64,000 bases of DNA from Hedera helix (taxonomy: Eukaryota; Streptophyta; Magnoliopsida; Apiales; Araliaceae). The stretch is taken from contig OX359265.1 of assembly GCA_947179155.2 (NCBI GenBank), positions 2,651,501 to 2,715,500 on the forward strand. The letters are read 5' to 3'. The notes beneath the pieces were generated by a model that worked only from the letters and a program-made list of their open reading frames with translations, did no database searches and had not been told where the DNA came from. Of the stretch, positions 21,348 through 32,844 are shown in pieces (positions within the stretch are counted from its first letter, which is position 1; each line of letters begins with the position of its first letter). The translations under genes and the position numbers were made by a program.

Positions 21348-24300
21348 TTATTTCCATGGCGACTGATGATGTTTGTAGTTAAATGGGTAATGCTCCCACC
21401 CACCATCCGTTTCTTTGCGTTTTCCTCCAACACCAAAACTAGAAGTCGGTTGTGAGTTAGCCCTCGTATGTTCATCTATTGATCTGCCTTGACCAGAGTT
21501 AAATAGCTGCCTCAAACCCCCAGTATCCCTGTTTCCTCCATCCATCATCATGCCAGAATTCAGATCAAAATTATGCCGCAAAGGCACAACCCCATTTGAA
21601 CCAGACGGTGCACCAGTCATGCTCATGATAAAAGGTGGTTGAGAGAAGGCAGGCGGAAGAGCTGATGCTGGAGAGCCCAAAATTTGAGGCACAACAGGGG
21701 ATCCTCTTGAATCCATCATGTAAGGGATATGGCCACCAAGTCCATACATGGCCGAGGAAAATGGAATAGCAGGCCCCAATGAAGGGCCATTGTACCCATA
21801 AACAGTAGAATGTGTATATGGCGTATATGGCAAGGTAGATCCCAACCGCAAAACACTCCCAGTTCTTGTCGAACTAGCATCCACTACATGGTCTGAAATC
21901 CTGCCGTTTGCTAAGGAAATAGTTTGAGGAACAAACTCTTTTCGATTGACCTCAACTCTGGCACCCATAATGGAAATTACAGAGTCATCTGGTCTAAACC
22001 CTCCAGAAGGATGTGGAACATTTTGAGACGACTTAGCAAAATTTGCAGGATCAGAAAAATCATTAAAAAGAGGCGGCTGGTCATTCAAATCAATGTTTCT
22101 CAAGGAATGATGCATTGATGATGATGATGAGGAATGAGATGGACTATGATGACCATTCCGATGTGGTAGCAGCTGTCCCTCCTTCCTCCAATATGATAGA
22201 GCATCTCCACCATCACTGACAGAGTTAAGGTCCAATTGCAGCCGATTGGATCTCTCCGGAATCGCATCTACAGAAGGTTCCCCATAAGAAGGACCAACAG
22301 AATTTGCGATTTCTTTTCCCAGCATCAGATCTGCAATTTTATCATCTTCACTCTCAGTCACATTCAGATCAATGTCAAGGTAGTCCTGCCGCTGCCGCGA
22401 ACTATTGCGACTGCCTGATGCAAAGAGAGACTTCTCACCTTCAGAAATTCGTCGTGGGGGAGCTGGGCGAAAAGCACTAGTTTCAGCAGATCCTTTCCAT
22501 CCAAGAGTCCCCTCAAACTGCAAAGGGGAAACAGGCAATGCAGAAGCTGCTGTTGCCCTTGAAGCAGAGACAACAGAGACAGGAGCAGCTATTGGATTGA
22601 TTTGGTGATCCATTTCATCGGGTAACACTTCTTCATTCAGATCAAAACCACAGATGTTTTTATCACTGTTAGATTCTGATGTCTGAGCTGCCAAAGGAAC
22701 CAGTATGCAATTTTCCTGTTCAGCAATTAAGTTTTCGGCGCTTTTAATGGCCTCGTGTCCTACTGCAGCAGAAAGATTCAGTCCTGTTCGCACATCTTTA
22801 GATGGGCCATGAATCACTCTGCCTTTTTTTCCATTTATAGAGTCTGGGCTACCTGGCAGCCTGATTCCTCCACCCGATGTTCTCTCAGAACTACAACTTG
22901 GTTCTCTACAATCCACTTCTCTCTCCACTTCTATAGCTACTTGTCGAGCAACCTCTAGTGGATCAACTGCACCATAATCAAGTTCAACATCAGAACTTTC
23001 GCTCGCATCTGGGTTTCTAGAATCGACTGCTGATCTGGAAAAATCTGAATCATTTCCCAAATCATTCACAGCTTTATCAGTATCATCGCATTGATTGGAT
23101 TCTTCACTCACCCCAGATTCTTCTATTATAGATAAATAAGTTGACAGATCCTCGGATCTTCCTAATTTATGATCACTAATAGAAGAATGTTGCAAAACAT
23201 CAGTATTACACTCGTCAATTTGACCTCTATCATCGGACGTCAATATATTTCTGCAAGGATTTGGAGATTTACCATCACCCATTCCGCTCTTGCCCTCAGA
23301 CATATCTGTTCTTACATCACCAGAGGGAAATACTTCTAGACAAGGTTCTTCTTCTTTGGCAACAGCTTTTTCAACGTCAGTGTCTACTTTAGACTCCAGA
23401 GCATTTGTAGAATCAGCACTAACAGAAGCGTCCATTGCACCTAACTTGTCACAGCTTCTAATCTGCTGTGTCTGCTTTGCATCATCATACTCATTTGAGT
23501 TAGCAACATTCAACTTCCCTTCAAGAGTCCCTTGCTTTGGAACTGCAGAACCACAACTTCCGATTCCTGTGGTTACTTCTGATCGATATGTTTGGGGGGT
23601 TTCCAGGATAGAATTGTTTTCACTAACAAGCTTAAACATATCAGAGGGGCACACAGGATCTGGAGGTTCATCCTTCATTGATGCACGGTCCAATATTTTG
23701 TCAGATTTTTGGATATTTTTGTCCTCAACCCCTTCAGGCTCAACAGTTTCGGAGCATATCAATGGCATTATTTCATCTCTTGCAGGGTCTACATTTTTTT
23801 CTTCATTATCACTACCTTTGGGACTACCTTTGCGAGGAGAAATATCACGTGACAAGCATTCTAAACGTTCACACTCTGAAACAGGATTTGCACTTGCATT
23901 TGGCCGATCCTCACAAACTGCCTCTACTTTCTCAACATCCTGGGGAACCACATTACTGTCACTATTTTGCTTCCAGCTATCAAACAAAGCTCTAACCCTA
24001 TCCTGAACTCTGGAACTATTGTGACTGAGGAGATTCTTGACTGTCGTCAAGATTCCAGAAGTAACCGACTTCTGATCATCTATATGAAGCTTTTCAATTG
24101 CTCCTAACAATGCAGTAATTGATTCTTCCACAAAGCTGTCACCTGTTTCATTACCAAACCTTTGAGCATCCTTGAGCCAAGTATCAAAATAACAGAGTCC
24201 ATCTAACTGGAGAAAAAGATCAAGACAGTCCTTGTTCTCAGTGGCTGCTATAGTACTTGCAACAGTAGACCACTGCCTGGTTGCATCACCAACATTTTTT

Positions 24301-24410
24301 ACAATATTGTGTTTCTCTTTCTGCATTACGTTAACCAGTTGTTTAACTCGAGCGGGAGCAGTCAGCCCATCTTTCATCTCAGTCAGGGTAAAGAAGTCCT
24401 CAAGCGTCAT
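21348..24410 (-). CDS. TFIIS N-terminal (LW/TND) domain protein with DLN repression-type motifs
   Basis: Intronless coding exon of 1,020 residues. I chose the ATG at 24410 (MTLEDFFTLTEMKDGLTAP) because this opening is typical of the plant family and the longer frame has only a TTG upstream. Residues about 10-145 contain the helical TFIIS N-terminal/LW fold (ENKDCLDLFLQLDGL, ITALLGAIEKLHI, VRALFDSWK). This fold binds transcription-elongation partners in the nucleus. The long middle part is acidic and disordered. Five D-L-N motifs lie at about 590, 681, 727, 774 and 949 (FDLNEEV, IDLNVTE, LDLNSV, IDLNDQP, FDLNSG); the fourth fits the DLNxxP form of the EAR motif that recruits TOPLESS co-repressors. 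The C-terminus is Pro/Ser/Gly/Met-rich. It resembles Arabidopsis At4g24200; SUO-type relatives add a BAH domain that is absent here. Repressor function is inference. Confidence 0.88.
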   Translation of the reverse strand: MTLEDFFTLTEMKDGLTAPARVKQLVNVMQKEKHNIVKNVGDATRQWSTVASTIAATENKDCLDLFLQLDGLCYFDTWLKDAQRFGNETGDSFVEESITALLGAIEKLHIDDQKSVTSGILTTVKNLLSHNSSRVQDRVRALFDSWKQNSDSNVVPQDVEKVEAVCEDRPNASANPVSECERLECLSRDISPRKGSPKGSDNEEKNVDPARDEIMPLICSETVEPEGVEDKNIQKSDKILDRASMKDEPPDPVCPSDMFKLVSENNSILETPQTYRSEVTTGIGSCGSAVPKQGTLEGKLNVANSNEYDDAKQTQQIRSCDKLGAMDASVSADSTNALESKVDTDVEKAVAKEEEPCLEVFPSGDVRTDMSEGKSGMGDGKSPNPCRNILTSDDRGQIDECNTDVLQHSSISDHKLGRSEDLSTYLSIIEESGVSEESNQCDDTDKAVNDLGNDSDFSRSAVDSRNPDASESSDVELDYGAVDPLEVARQVAIEVEREVDCREPSCSSERTSGGGIRLPGSPDSINGKKGRVIHGPSKDVRTGLNLSAAVGHEAIKSAENLIAEQENCILVPLAAQTSESNSDKNICGFDLNEEVLPDEMDHQINPIAAPVSVVSASRATAASALPVSPLQFEGTLGWKGSAETSAFRPAPPRRISEGEKSLFASGSRNSSRQRQDYLDIDLNVTESEDDKIADLMLGKEIANSVGPSYGEPSVDAIPERSNRLQLDLNSVSDGGDALSYWRKEGQLLPHRNGHHSPSHSSSSSSMHHSLRNIDLNDQPPLFNDFSDPANFAKSSQNVPHPSGGFRPDDSVISIMGARVEVNRKEFVPQTISLANGRISDHVVDASSTRTGSVLRLGSTLPYTPYTHSTVYGYNGPSLGPAIPFSSAMYGLGGHIPYMMDSRGSPVVPQILGSPASALPPAFSQPPFIMSMTGAPSGSNGVVPLRHNFDLNSGMMMDGGNRDTGGLRQLFNSGQGRSIDEHTRANSQPTSSFGVGGKRKETDGGWEHYPFNYKHHQSPWK

Positions 24411-24423
24411 AATGCCTTGCCAA

Positions 24424-24480
24424 TTAGGATTTCCAGAATTCAAAGAAATCCTTGTACCATGCTAACGTAGTTTCTTTCAT
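24424..24480 (-). CDS. Upstream ORF (18 codons) in the leader of the TFIIS-domain gene
   Basis: An ATG at 24480 opens an 18-residue frame (MKETTLAWYKDFFEFWKS) that stops 13 bases before the main ATG. A second, 6-codon frame (MVQGFL) starts inside it in another phase. A good acceptor, TTTGCAG|GTTAACG, lies at about 24529, so the exon would include both frames. If the alternative TTAG|CATGG acceptor (about 24462) is used, only the 6-codon frame remains. Regulation of translation by these frames is inference. Confidence 0.4.
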   Translation of the reverse strand: MKETTLAWYKDFFEFWKS

Positions 24481-24939
24481 TTAATGAAACTAAAAGGCAG
24501 ATGAATTAATAGATGATCTGCACGTTAACCTGCAAAGAACACATTACAAATAATTATTAAAATGCAGATATAGAATATAGTCAATATACCATCTAGCAAC
24601 AGATAGATGATATGAAATATCTCTAACGAAAGGACATAGAGGAAATAAAACATTGTGCACAGTAAACGCAGGATATACAAAAAAAAATATCGACAACAGC
24701 CCATTACACCCTGCAAACAGGGAATCAAGCCTAGATACCAAAAAAAACATATTAAACTATTATTACACTAAACCCCACTACAATATCAACAAAACACTCC
24801 ACCAACACAAGGAATAATTCACGTTGCACCAAAAAATAAAATAAGAGGCTTAACAGAACTAGTAAAATAGACGATGGAGCACTCCTACTCAAAATATTTA
24901 CAATTCATCTCCACAAAACTCACCATCAGCAATGAGGTA

Positions 24940-25735
24940 TCATACACCAACGCTTTTTAGAGCTCTTAGGAGCTTTAGTTCCTTTCCATGCATCTAACAA
25001 GGCTCCACCCATTCCACTCCAAAAAGCCTAAGGATCATCACCCACAAAGTGAACTCACAGTGAAGGAGCCAATGACTTTTTTTTTTTGTGGCTTTGAGCC
25101 AATGATTTTTCCAACTTTCAACCCATCTTACACATAACAAAGGTTACCACACTATGAACCCCCATACATGGTGAATCCCGAGTAAAAATGACCCCAGAGA
25201 CTTTGTCCATGTGAAGAAAATCATCTTAAGAGGGGCACACCACGCCAAATGCTCTTCCTAGGGAAACTCTTCACACCAAAACCTAGTAAGGTTCTACAAT
25301 ACAGAAAAATTACCATTCTGACAAGGAAACCAACACACTGAATCCCATCCTCCTTGAAATGGTCCTTACAAGCAAACCCAACAACCCATATACCTCCTCA
25401 AGTTTTCAAAACTTAAAAAAGCCTCCGAAACACTGGTTGCCATGACAAGACCAATCCACCAGAGACAGTCAGCCACCAGCGCCTCAATAACCACCACCAA
25501 CACAAAAAGATACAAAAACCTCGATGAGATAACCACCTCACCAACCCACATACATCCCGAATCAAATTCTCTGATTGTGCCCCATATATCTGATGCAACA
25601 CATCTTCACCCTCCGCCACAAGTGATTTTCTTCATTAGCAAATTGCCAACGCCACTTACCCTTTAAAGCCGTGTTAAAAAGCCTAACCCCAAGCCATCCT
25701 ACTCCCAAATCACCAAATTATACTGCTACCCCCCC
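24940..25735 (-). mobile_element. LINE (plant L1) fragment, zf-RVT-region remnant
   Basis: On the minus strand near 25720-25620 the translation reads GVGWLGVRLFNTALKGKWRW then QFANEENHLWRRV. This is the conserved segment after the reverse transcriptase in plant L1 elements. Further on (about 25015-24940) ALLDAWKGTKAP and KRWCMIPH match the tail region of such ORFs. Frameshifts and stops break the frame, and no RT core, endonuclease or poly-A tail is seen. It lies inside an intron of, and on the same strand as, the TFIIS-domain gene. Confidence 0.65.
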
Positions 25736-25746
25736 CCCCCCCCCCC
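25729..25746 (+). repeat. Poly-C run (18 C)
   Basis: Eighteen consecutive C at the edge of the LINE fragment. Confidence 0.9.
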
Positions 25747-28700
25747 TCTCTACCCCCTATTAACCCCACCAAAAATCACAAAAAACAAATCCACCTGTAA
25801 AAGTCATTTTGTTATGCAAGCAGAAGTACATGGAAGATTGGGTGAAAAATAACTAATATGTCAAAAAGGATGCGAAGTAGGACATAAGCACCTGTATATG
25901 GAATGTGGACCAATCCCTTCGAAAAAGACTCATTAAATAAAAATCTAATATAACCCAAAGCGTCGTACTTTCCCTGTCCTCTTTCAACAATTACATTTTG
26001 GGGAGTGTTTTTCACAGATTTTAAAACATGCTGAACACAGACACACACACATATAAATTTTGTTTATATATATTTAAGATAGTTAAAAATATAATATACA
26101 AATCTATTGAAAATATAACCATAAATATGGGAAGGAATTAGACATCACCATCCTAGATCTAAGCATTTCAACATCAAAATAAAATATATACTTCTTTAGA
26201 AATGACTTGTATTATGTTATAACATTTATAAAATAAATACAAAATAAATAAAAAATTAGAATACAAGTTATTAAACAAACTTTTACATAACTTGATCGCA
26301 ACTGAAATGCTCCGGTTCTAGCTGACAACTACCAAAAAAAAAAAATTGCCCTTCTGGCTTGTTATCTGTATCCTATTATATACGTCAATTGTCAAAGGCA
26401 AATTTATAGCCGCTATGATTCAAAAAAAGGAGAAATAAGCAACCATGTGATCCAATGTTAAAGATATAAAAAAAACTTTATATAAGGTTTTCAATATATA
26501 TGGCAATTTACAGAATATAGGTGGGCAGAATAACATACCAAAATTAAACAGCACATACTGCAAGACAAACTATGTCTAAAAATCTTGGAAAATAATTAAC
26601 ATAAAGGAAGCAGGTCAAGAAAACCTAACATTTATGTGGGCATCAAGAATTTCCATTCGACTCCAACCACCCTAAAAGTAGAATATTGTCTAAAGTTCTC
26701 AACCAACTTCAAACCAAAAAAGATTTTGAGCTCTCAAAAGCAAACAACAAAAATGACAACTATAAAACATCGACAAATCCAGACAACTGGTGTCAATTTT
26801 GTAAGCAAGAATACATGTTTTTACACTATTAATTGCTTGAAAGATGAGCCAGCGATTGTTCCCTTAGAACCATAAAATAAGACTCCAACAAATGAACAAA
26901 CATAAAAAGTTTAACTTGACTACAAAATAACCTTTTGTTTTATACTGATTTTAACAAGTACTTGGCATTGATGTGTCCTAGCATTTAACAAGCCAAAATT
27001 ATAAGTTACTTCAATTTGAAAGTGATCAGAATTCAATAGGATTTATATCCAAAGTCTAGTATGCTGCATGTTAAAACTGAGAACTGGAATGAATTCATGA
27101 AGTATAGAAATACATAACAATAAAGGCAGATCAGAAATATGGAAAAATTAATGTTTAGATTACTTATCAAAAAGAACAGAAAATTAAACTAGCATTACGT
27201 TCCATACATAAATCGTTTATTTAAACCCTTAATATTGGAATATGAATATCCAAAGTAGTAAAATTAAGTGGGATGATGTCCATACGATAAGAACAGTGAG
27301 TGAGTCTCAGATATCAAAAAAAGGAATTTCTTGGTGAAGTTTGCATGATGGTTCAAGACTTCCTAGGAGTTTGAAAATAATCATCAGACAACAAAGAAAC
27401 AAATTATTAACTCTTTACTACACAGAATTTAGAACAAAAAAACTGATTATTACACCAAAATAGGACAAAATGGAGAATTGTACTAAAGTTTTATCACTTT
27501 ATGTATAACATTACACATGAAAGAAAAATGACATCAAGAAAGTATTTATCAAGTGACCCAGATGCATGCCATCCTGTCCAAACGACAGTTGGATGATCAA
27601 GAAACAAGCTTCCGGTAAACAAGTAAACTGAGAAATTGAGTGTTTACCTTTTGTTTGATAAGTTATCAATTAGCTGAGATAAATGACAGCCATTGCTGAA
27701 TAATAAGATCATGCACACAGTATGGCTGTCGCCGATATGGTGCATTCTTACACCCAAAAAAATGACAATGCTAAGAATTGTTGAGGACTCTAGTCAAATT
27801 CACTATGAGAATATGAAAACAAAGAAAATGATTATGAGAGCTTGAGAATATAATAAACAAGAAATGGGTTGTTAATGTCCAAGACAACCGAGTAATATCC
27901 AGACCATACTATGAGGGAGACAACTATTTGTCTGTCAAGTCTTACTCTGCGAAAGCAATCAACACCACCTCTAACTATCCTAAATATGTTAGAAAAAACA
28001 AAATATTGCACTACATGCCACAAAATCCATTAGGTTTCAACACTCCTCCAGAAATAAAAGCCATTTAAGAGAGTGATACTTGCCTAACATGATATAACTT
28101 GCAACAGTTAATTTTAAAAAATAAAAAAGATTAATGAATAATTGAAGTTGATAAGATGATCTTAAACAGAACCTATAGAGCCCTCAAGGGGAGTCCAAAA
28201 AAACAAGACTGAAATATGTAAGACATCAAAGAATTGATAACCAAGCATACTTGCATCCGACAACAATGAGAAGTAAGCATCTTTCAAAATAAATCATTGC
28301 TCGAACAGTTTCAAAGCTTTTCCAAAATTAGTTACAAGTCAGTCATTGACAATTTAGCAGTACGAGCATTATCAGAACACACAATAAACATGAGAAATAA
28401 GAAAGCATGCATGGTCTACTATCTAGTTGAACAATTCCTCATGATCTGGTCGAACAAGTCCTCATGCTATAATACCAAAAGAACACCTCCATGATACTAA
28501 TGTTAGTAGACAATGATATTACAGTCGGATAAATTTTATATATATATAGACACACATATACAACATATAACTGGAAGTATCGTAACCAAGACCTACAAAA
28601 ATTAATCCAATACTCCAAGGAGTAAAAATATTAAAGATTTAAGTAAAAGGTGAGCTCCTGATAAGGTATCTATTATTCATAGAGGTGAACTGCCCAATTC

Positions 28701-29570
28701 TAATCCAATAAGGAGGGAAATCCATCAAACCTAGGATTAAGATCTAAGTGTATTTTCCTCATAAAACATTAAAAAAAACAAAGTTTCACCAAAAATCTTA
28801 ATATTACGTCTTACATTTCTAAATTGCTGACATATATATTAAGGTTATCATGCTAAAGAATCCAGTTCAAACTTTAAAGGAACGATTTAAAGCGTCAAAT
28901 TTTAAAGGAACAATTCAAACTTTAAAGGAGAAAAATTAACAGCAATGACAACCAACAACAGCACCTCAACACGCGTCAAAAAGCTTACTTAAAAGTTGTT
29001 TAAGATAGTAAATTACCGGTCACTTCAATGCCCTGTTGAATAATATAATTTCAAAATGCACTTTTTCCCCAATCACGCTAGCCAATTGAAAGTGTGTAAA
29101 TCCTGAAAAACAGCAAATAAGTAAAGTAATTAATATTTAGATATACAAAACCCTACCATCAAAACCCCAAAAAGGCAAATCAAAACTGAATAACACTCTA
29201 GCAACTGAAACCAAAAAATCGAACAGGCAGGATTCAACACAACAGCAGAAAAACTGAAATGATCTAGGGTTTTCACCAAATTATAATAAAATTCACTAAA
29301 ACAAACCAGGTAAAGAGAAGTACCACATAAGGAAAAGCTCAGAACCCTAAAAACTCAAATTGGAAGAAAGTAAACTCATAACAACCCTTATGAGGATTAC
29401 ATAGAACGGAGCAAGGTGTATTAATAAGAATAAGGAGATATTGATACAGATACGAAATATTTACTTAAGAAAACGTCAATTAATGCAGCAAGACAAGAAA
29501 TTTAAAGCGTTTGAACTAACTCTAATACACAAAATTGATATAATTAATAGGTATTGAGCTGTATTTTTAC

Positions 29571-29690
29571 CTTCTTTCGGAATAACGGAACCCTAACAGA
29601 AGCTGAGCGCAAGAAAAGGCGAACTTTGAAACCAACAGCTGTCTTATTGTTGAAAAACTCCCCTTTCTACCTCTTGACTTTCTCTCTATA
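29571..29690 (-). other. First non-coding exon (5' UTR) of the TFIIS-domain gene
   Basis: Predicted from a TATA box at 29703-29711 (minus strand), a leader with GAGAGAAAG and TTAGGGTTCCG, and a strong donor AAG|GTAAAAA at 29571. The exact start is uncertain by about 20 bases. Confidence 0.5.
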
Positions 29691-29702
29691 AATCTTAATC
29701 TG

Positions 29703-29711
29703 TATATATAA
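29703..29711 (-). promoter_or_regulatory. TATA box, promoter of the TFIIS-domain gene
   Basis: TTATATATA on the minus strand, immediately downstream of a long GA/CT microsatellite, a common plant core-promoter arrangement. Confidence 0.5.
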
Positions 29712-29713
29712 GC

Positions 29714-29715
<2 letters not shown>

Positions 29716-29788
<73 letters not shown>

Positions 29789-29789
29789 A
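29716..29789. repeat. (CT)n(TA)n microsatellite in the promoter
   Basis: A CT run of about 50 bases followed by a TA run. On the minus strand it is a GAGA tract upstream of the TATA box. Confidence 0.9.
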
Positions 29790-30273
29790 ATTGCGAATTT
29801 TCTCTCTCCTCTCTCTTCAATAAACCCTCGCTTTGTTCTTCGTCGAACCAGAGAGAAGCAATGTTTTTTCCTTCTTCACTCCTCAGCTTCGTCTTTTTTC
29901 CATTTATTTTATTATTTTTGCTTATGAAGGATTATTTATTTTTCTTCTCTCTTTCTTTCGTTCTTTCCTCTCCTAGTCGTAGTTCTCAACTGTGTATGCA
30001 AGTGCCCGAGCAAAAGTCAGTTTTGCGGGTCGGGTTCCTGGTTACCGGTTTGACCGGTAAGTTTTCTTTATTTATTCTTTTTTATCTAAGTAATGATTTG
30101 CTAAAAAAAATATAGATATAAAATAATATGTGGGATTTTAATTAATAGATGAATTATTATATATGAATGAATTCAATAATTATAACTGATAAATATCATC
30201 CAAATCTTTTTGTATATATTATTTTGTCATCAAAATATTATTGTTTTACTCAATTTTATATTTAAATTTTTTT

Positions 30274-30276
<3 letters not shown>

Positions 30277-30319
<43 letters not shown>
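30277..30319. repeat. (AT)n microsatellite
   Basis: An uninterrupted AT run of about 43 bases. Confidence 0.9.
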
Positions 30320-30322
<3 letters not shown>

Positions 30323-30485
30323 AAATTACAATTGTAAATGTCATCTCTATGAGTTCTTTAGAAATGTTAACTATTTTGGAACTTTTTACTAGATAAATTA
30401 TGACAATTATATATTATGGAATATAAAATTCTGATCCTACGTGAATATTAATTTTTTAGAAAGGAAAGGAGAAGTAGTGGTATGT

Positions 30486-30560
30486 CATAAATTTGACTAT
30501 AAATGCATTTATTTATTAATAATATTTTAATTTTTTTAGCATTTTTATTAATGGACTTAG
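30486..30560 (+). repeat. Dispersed repeat, copy 1
   Basis: AAATTTGACTATAAATGCAT, then TTATT, TTAATAATAT and CATTTTTATTAATG recur in the same order at 34770-34850. The family is unknown. Confidence 0.5.
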
Positions 30561-31844
30561 AAATTTTATTTTTTATTGTCAAATAGTATGTTATTTTATG
30601 TCTGATTTATAATTAAATTTAATTATGATATATATATATATATATATATTATATTTTTTAAATAATAATTTATATATCGATTAATTTCACGACAAATTTA
30701 AATTACTAGTTTCCATGAGAAAAGATAGAAAGAGAAAGAGAGTTGAACACTACTCCAAAACCTGTCAACTCAAAAGGGTGAGATTTTTCTAAATTGACTC
30801 TTTTAATAAAAAGGAAGATTAAGGTAGTCAATAGTCATGGCTGAAAAGGGAAGGAGCTTATTATTGTTTGTTGATATTGTCTCTTTGTCCTCATCCTTCT
30901 CACGTGACTGACACGTGCGATTCTTCTTATGAAAACTATGTTCTTGATTTTTTTATTAATCCAGATGATAACTGATTTGATGGCTGGATTTATTTATTTT
31001 TTGGAAGAAAAAAAATTAAATTAAATACTACAAAAGGACAAACAGTTACATATTAAATTAAAATTGGTATATTATCTTGGTTCTAAAATTAAATATGTAA
31101 TTTAATTTTTGAGATCAAATAATTATATATTAAATTTTAAAATTAGTATAACTCATAAAAGTGTAGAATAAAATCAATTTTATGATTAATAATTTTTGTG
31201 ATATAGTACTATACAATTACTCTTTCTGTTTCATGATAAAAGTCTTAGTTGACTTTTTAAGCATATTAAAAAAATGAAATTTTTTTCTAAATTTAAAATT
31301 AAATTTATCATAATAGTATTTCATTAATTATCTTGAAAAAAATTATAATAATTCTCATTGAAATCAATAACATTTACGTATTTATATGTTTAACACTACT
31401 TCAAATCATAAGTATTTAAATTAAGTCAAAAAAGTCTTTTTAAATTCTCGTTTAATTGCATAATTTTTCATAGAGAATAGAAATATGAAACAATTAATTT
31501 TAAGTATATTAGAAGTATACATACATCAACGTAATATAATTATCTAACAGCTGCAACGACATAGTTTTGCTTAGTTAAACGTCAAATTGTAGCATTTGAT
31601 TGAGCAGATTCTTTTATCGGCTAGTCTAACTTGAATCGTCATGATTTAATTGTTATAATTTGTCGTAATATAATTTCTAACAACGCTAAATGAGAACATA
31701 ATTTTAAAATATAGTTTTTTTTTGCCGTTGTTCCTGTTAAAAAAAAAAAAAGAATTTTACGAAAATTTATAATTTAAAATTAATGTAAATTTATTTAACT
31801 TTAATTAATACAATAGTTAATCTTATGAATTACTACAAAAATAT

Positions 31845-32142
31845 AATAAAATACATATTGAACCTCAAAGTTATAAGAATTTTAAGATTTACACTATAAT
31901 ATTTAAAATGTATCTAAGTGCACCTTAAAATTCTTTTTCGTTTAAAAAATACAATTTGCACCCAAAATTGAGGGTGCATTTTGTTTAACAAAAAGAACTT
32001 TTAGGTACATTTTGTCTAGCAAAAAACTTTGAAGAGTGCATTTTGTCTAGAATTTTTTTTTAATGGTGCACTTAGATATGTTTTAAACATTAAGGTGTAA
32101 AACTCAAAATTCTTATAACTTCAGGGTTCAATTTGTACTTTA
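31845..32142. mobile_element. MITE with about 90-bp terminal inverted repeats
   Basis: The left arm (ATACATATTGAACCTCAAAG, TTATAAGAATTTTAAG, ATCTAAGTGCACC) is the inverted copy of the right arm (reverse complement: GTACAAATTGAACCCTGAAG, TTATAAGAATTTTGAG, ATCTAAGTGCACC). Possible 9-base duplications flank it (CAAAAATAT / CAAAATAAT, two mismatches), which would fit a Mutator-type MITE. Confidence 0.65.
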
Positions 32143-32462
32143 GTCAAAATAATATTATTTAGTTCAAAATTAATATTTTGAAAACTAAAACAAATTTTTA
32201 GCATAGTTGAAATTTCAAGTTTATGCAAATTAAGTAGAATTGTTTAAACTTAATTTCAAATTAATAAAAATATCATCATTTTATACAAATTGTGAAAAAT
32301 ATATAACTTTAAGGTGGGGACTGGGGAAGAAATAAAGAGTAATTCTGAAACTTTAAATACTGTTTCTTTAATTCTATTATCTCTAAAATTGTACTATAAA
32401 AAGACAACTATTGTATTTACTGGGGAACAACTGGAGTAAAACTGTATTAGGGAATGGTAATA

Positions 32463-32700
32463 ATACTACCTCTCGATTCGTTTTTATTTGTTTGTTTAGA
32501 ATTATGTATATAAATTAAAAAATACGATTAATAATTTGTCTGATTAACTAAATTAAATATAAAATTTTAATATTAGTATTCTAAAATTTATAAAAAAGAT
32601 GATAGAGAAATAAATTAGCCTTTATGCATAAATGATAATATGAGAAATTAAGCATTTAATAATTTATTTTTAAATTTATAAGTGACAAATGAAAAAGAAT
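32463..32700. mobile_element. MITE, copy 1 of a family also at 52009
   Basis: Begins CTACCTCTCGATTCG after TA. Its interior shares GATAGAGAAATAAATTA and AATTAAGCATTTAATAATTT with 52009-52255. The right end is decayed. Confidence 0.5.
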
Positions 32701-32844
32701 AATATATTTTTTTTCAAAAAAAATTAGATAAAAAATGGAAATATTAATAAATAAATAAAGCAAAAGGTTGAGACCACTAAATAGAACTTAGGAATACTAA
32801 ATGACTGACAGTAAGAATTAAGAAGTACACGGTAACTACTATAA

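Larger units (their letters stand above)
24530..29570 (-). other. Long 5' UTR intron(s) of the TFIIS-domain gene
   Basis: Bounded by an acceptor near 24529 (TTTGCAG|GTTAAC on the minus strand) and a donor at 29571 (AAAGAAG|GTAAAAA). It holds a LINE fragment (24940-25735), a poly-C run and AT-rich sequence. Further small leader exons are possible but I could not fix them. No independent gene is supported. Confidence 0.5.
29850..31840. other. AT-rich intergenic region
   Basis: No supported gene. The T-rich ORF 29861-30115 is hydrophobic because of low-complexity TTT codons and I do not accept it. It contains an (AT)n run at 30277-30319, a dispersed repeat at 30486-30560 and MITE-like sequence around 31220-31490 (CTCTTTCTGTTTCATGAT after TA). 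Confidence 0.45.

Noticed and set aside
23290..24006. 238-codon ORF opposite the TFIIS-domain gene
   Set aside because: Antisense shadow of the real coding frame; no independent promoter or domain.
29861..30115. 84-codon hydrophobic ORF after the GAGA promoter
   Set aside because: Made of TTT/CTT-rich simple sequence on the strand opposite the TFIIS-gene promoter; no family recognised.
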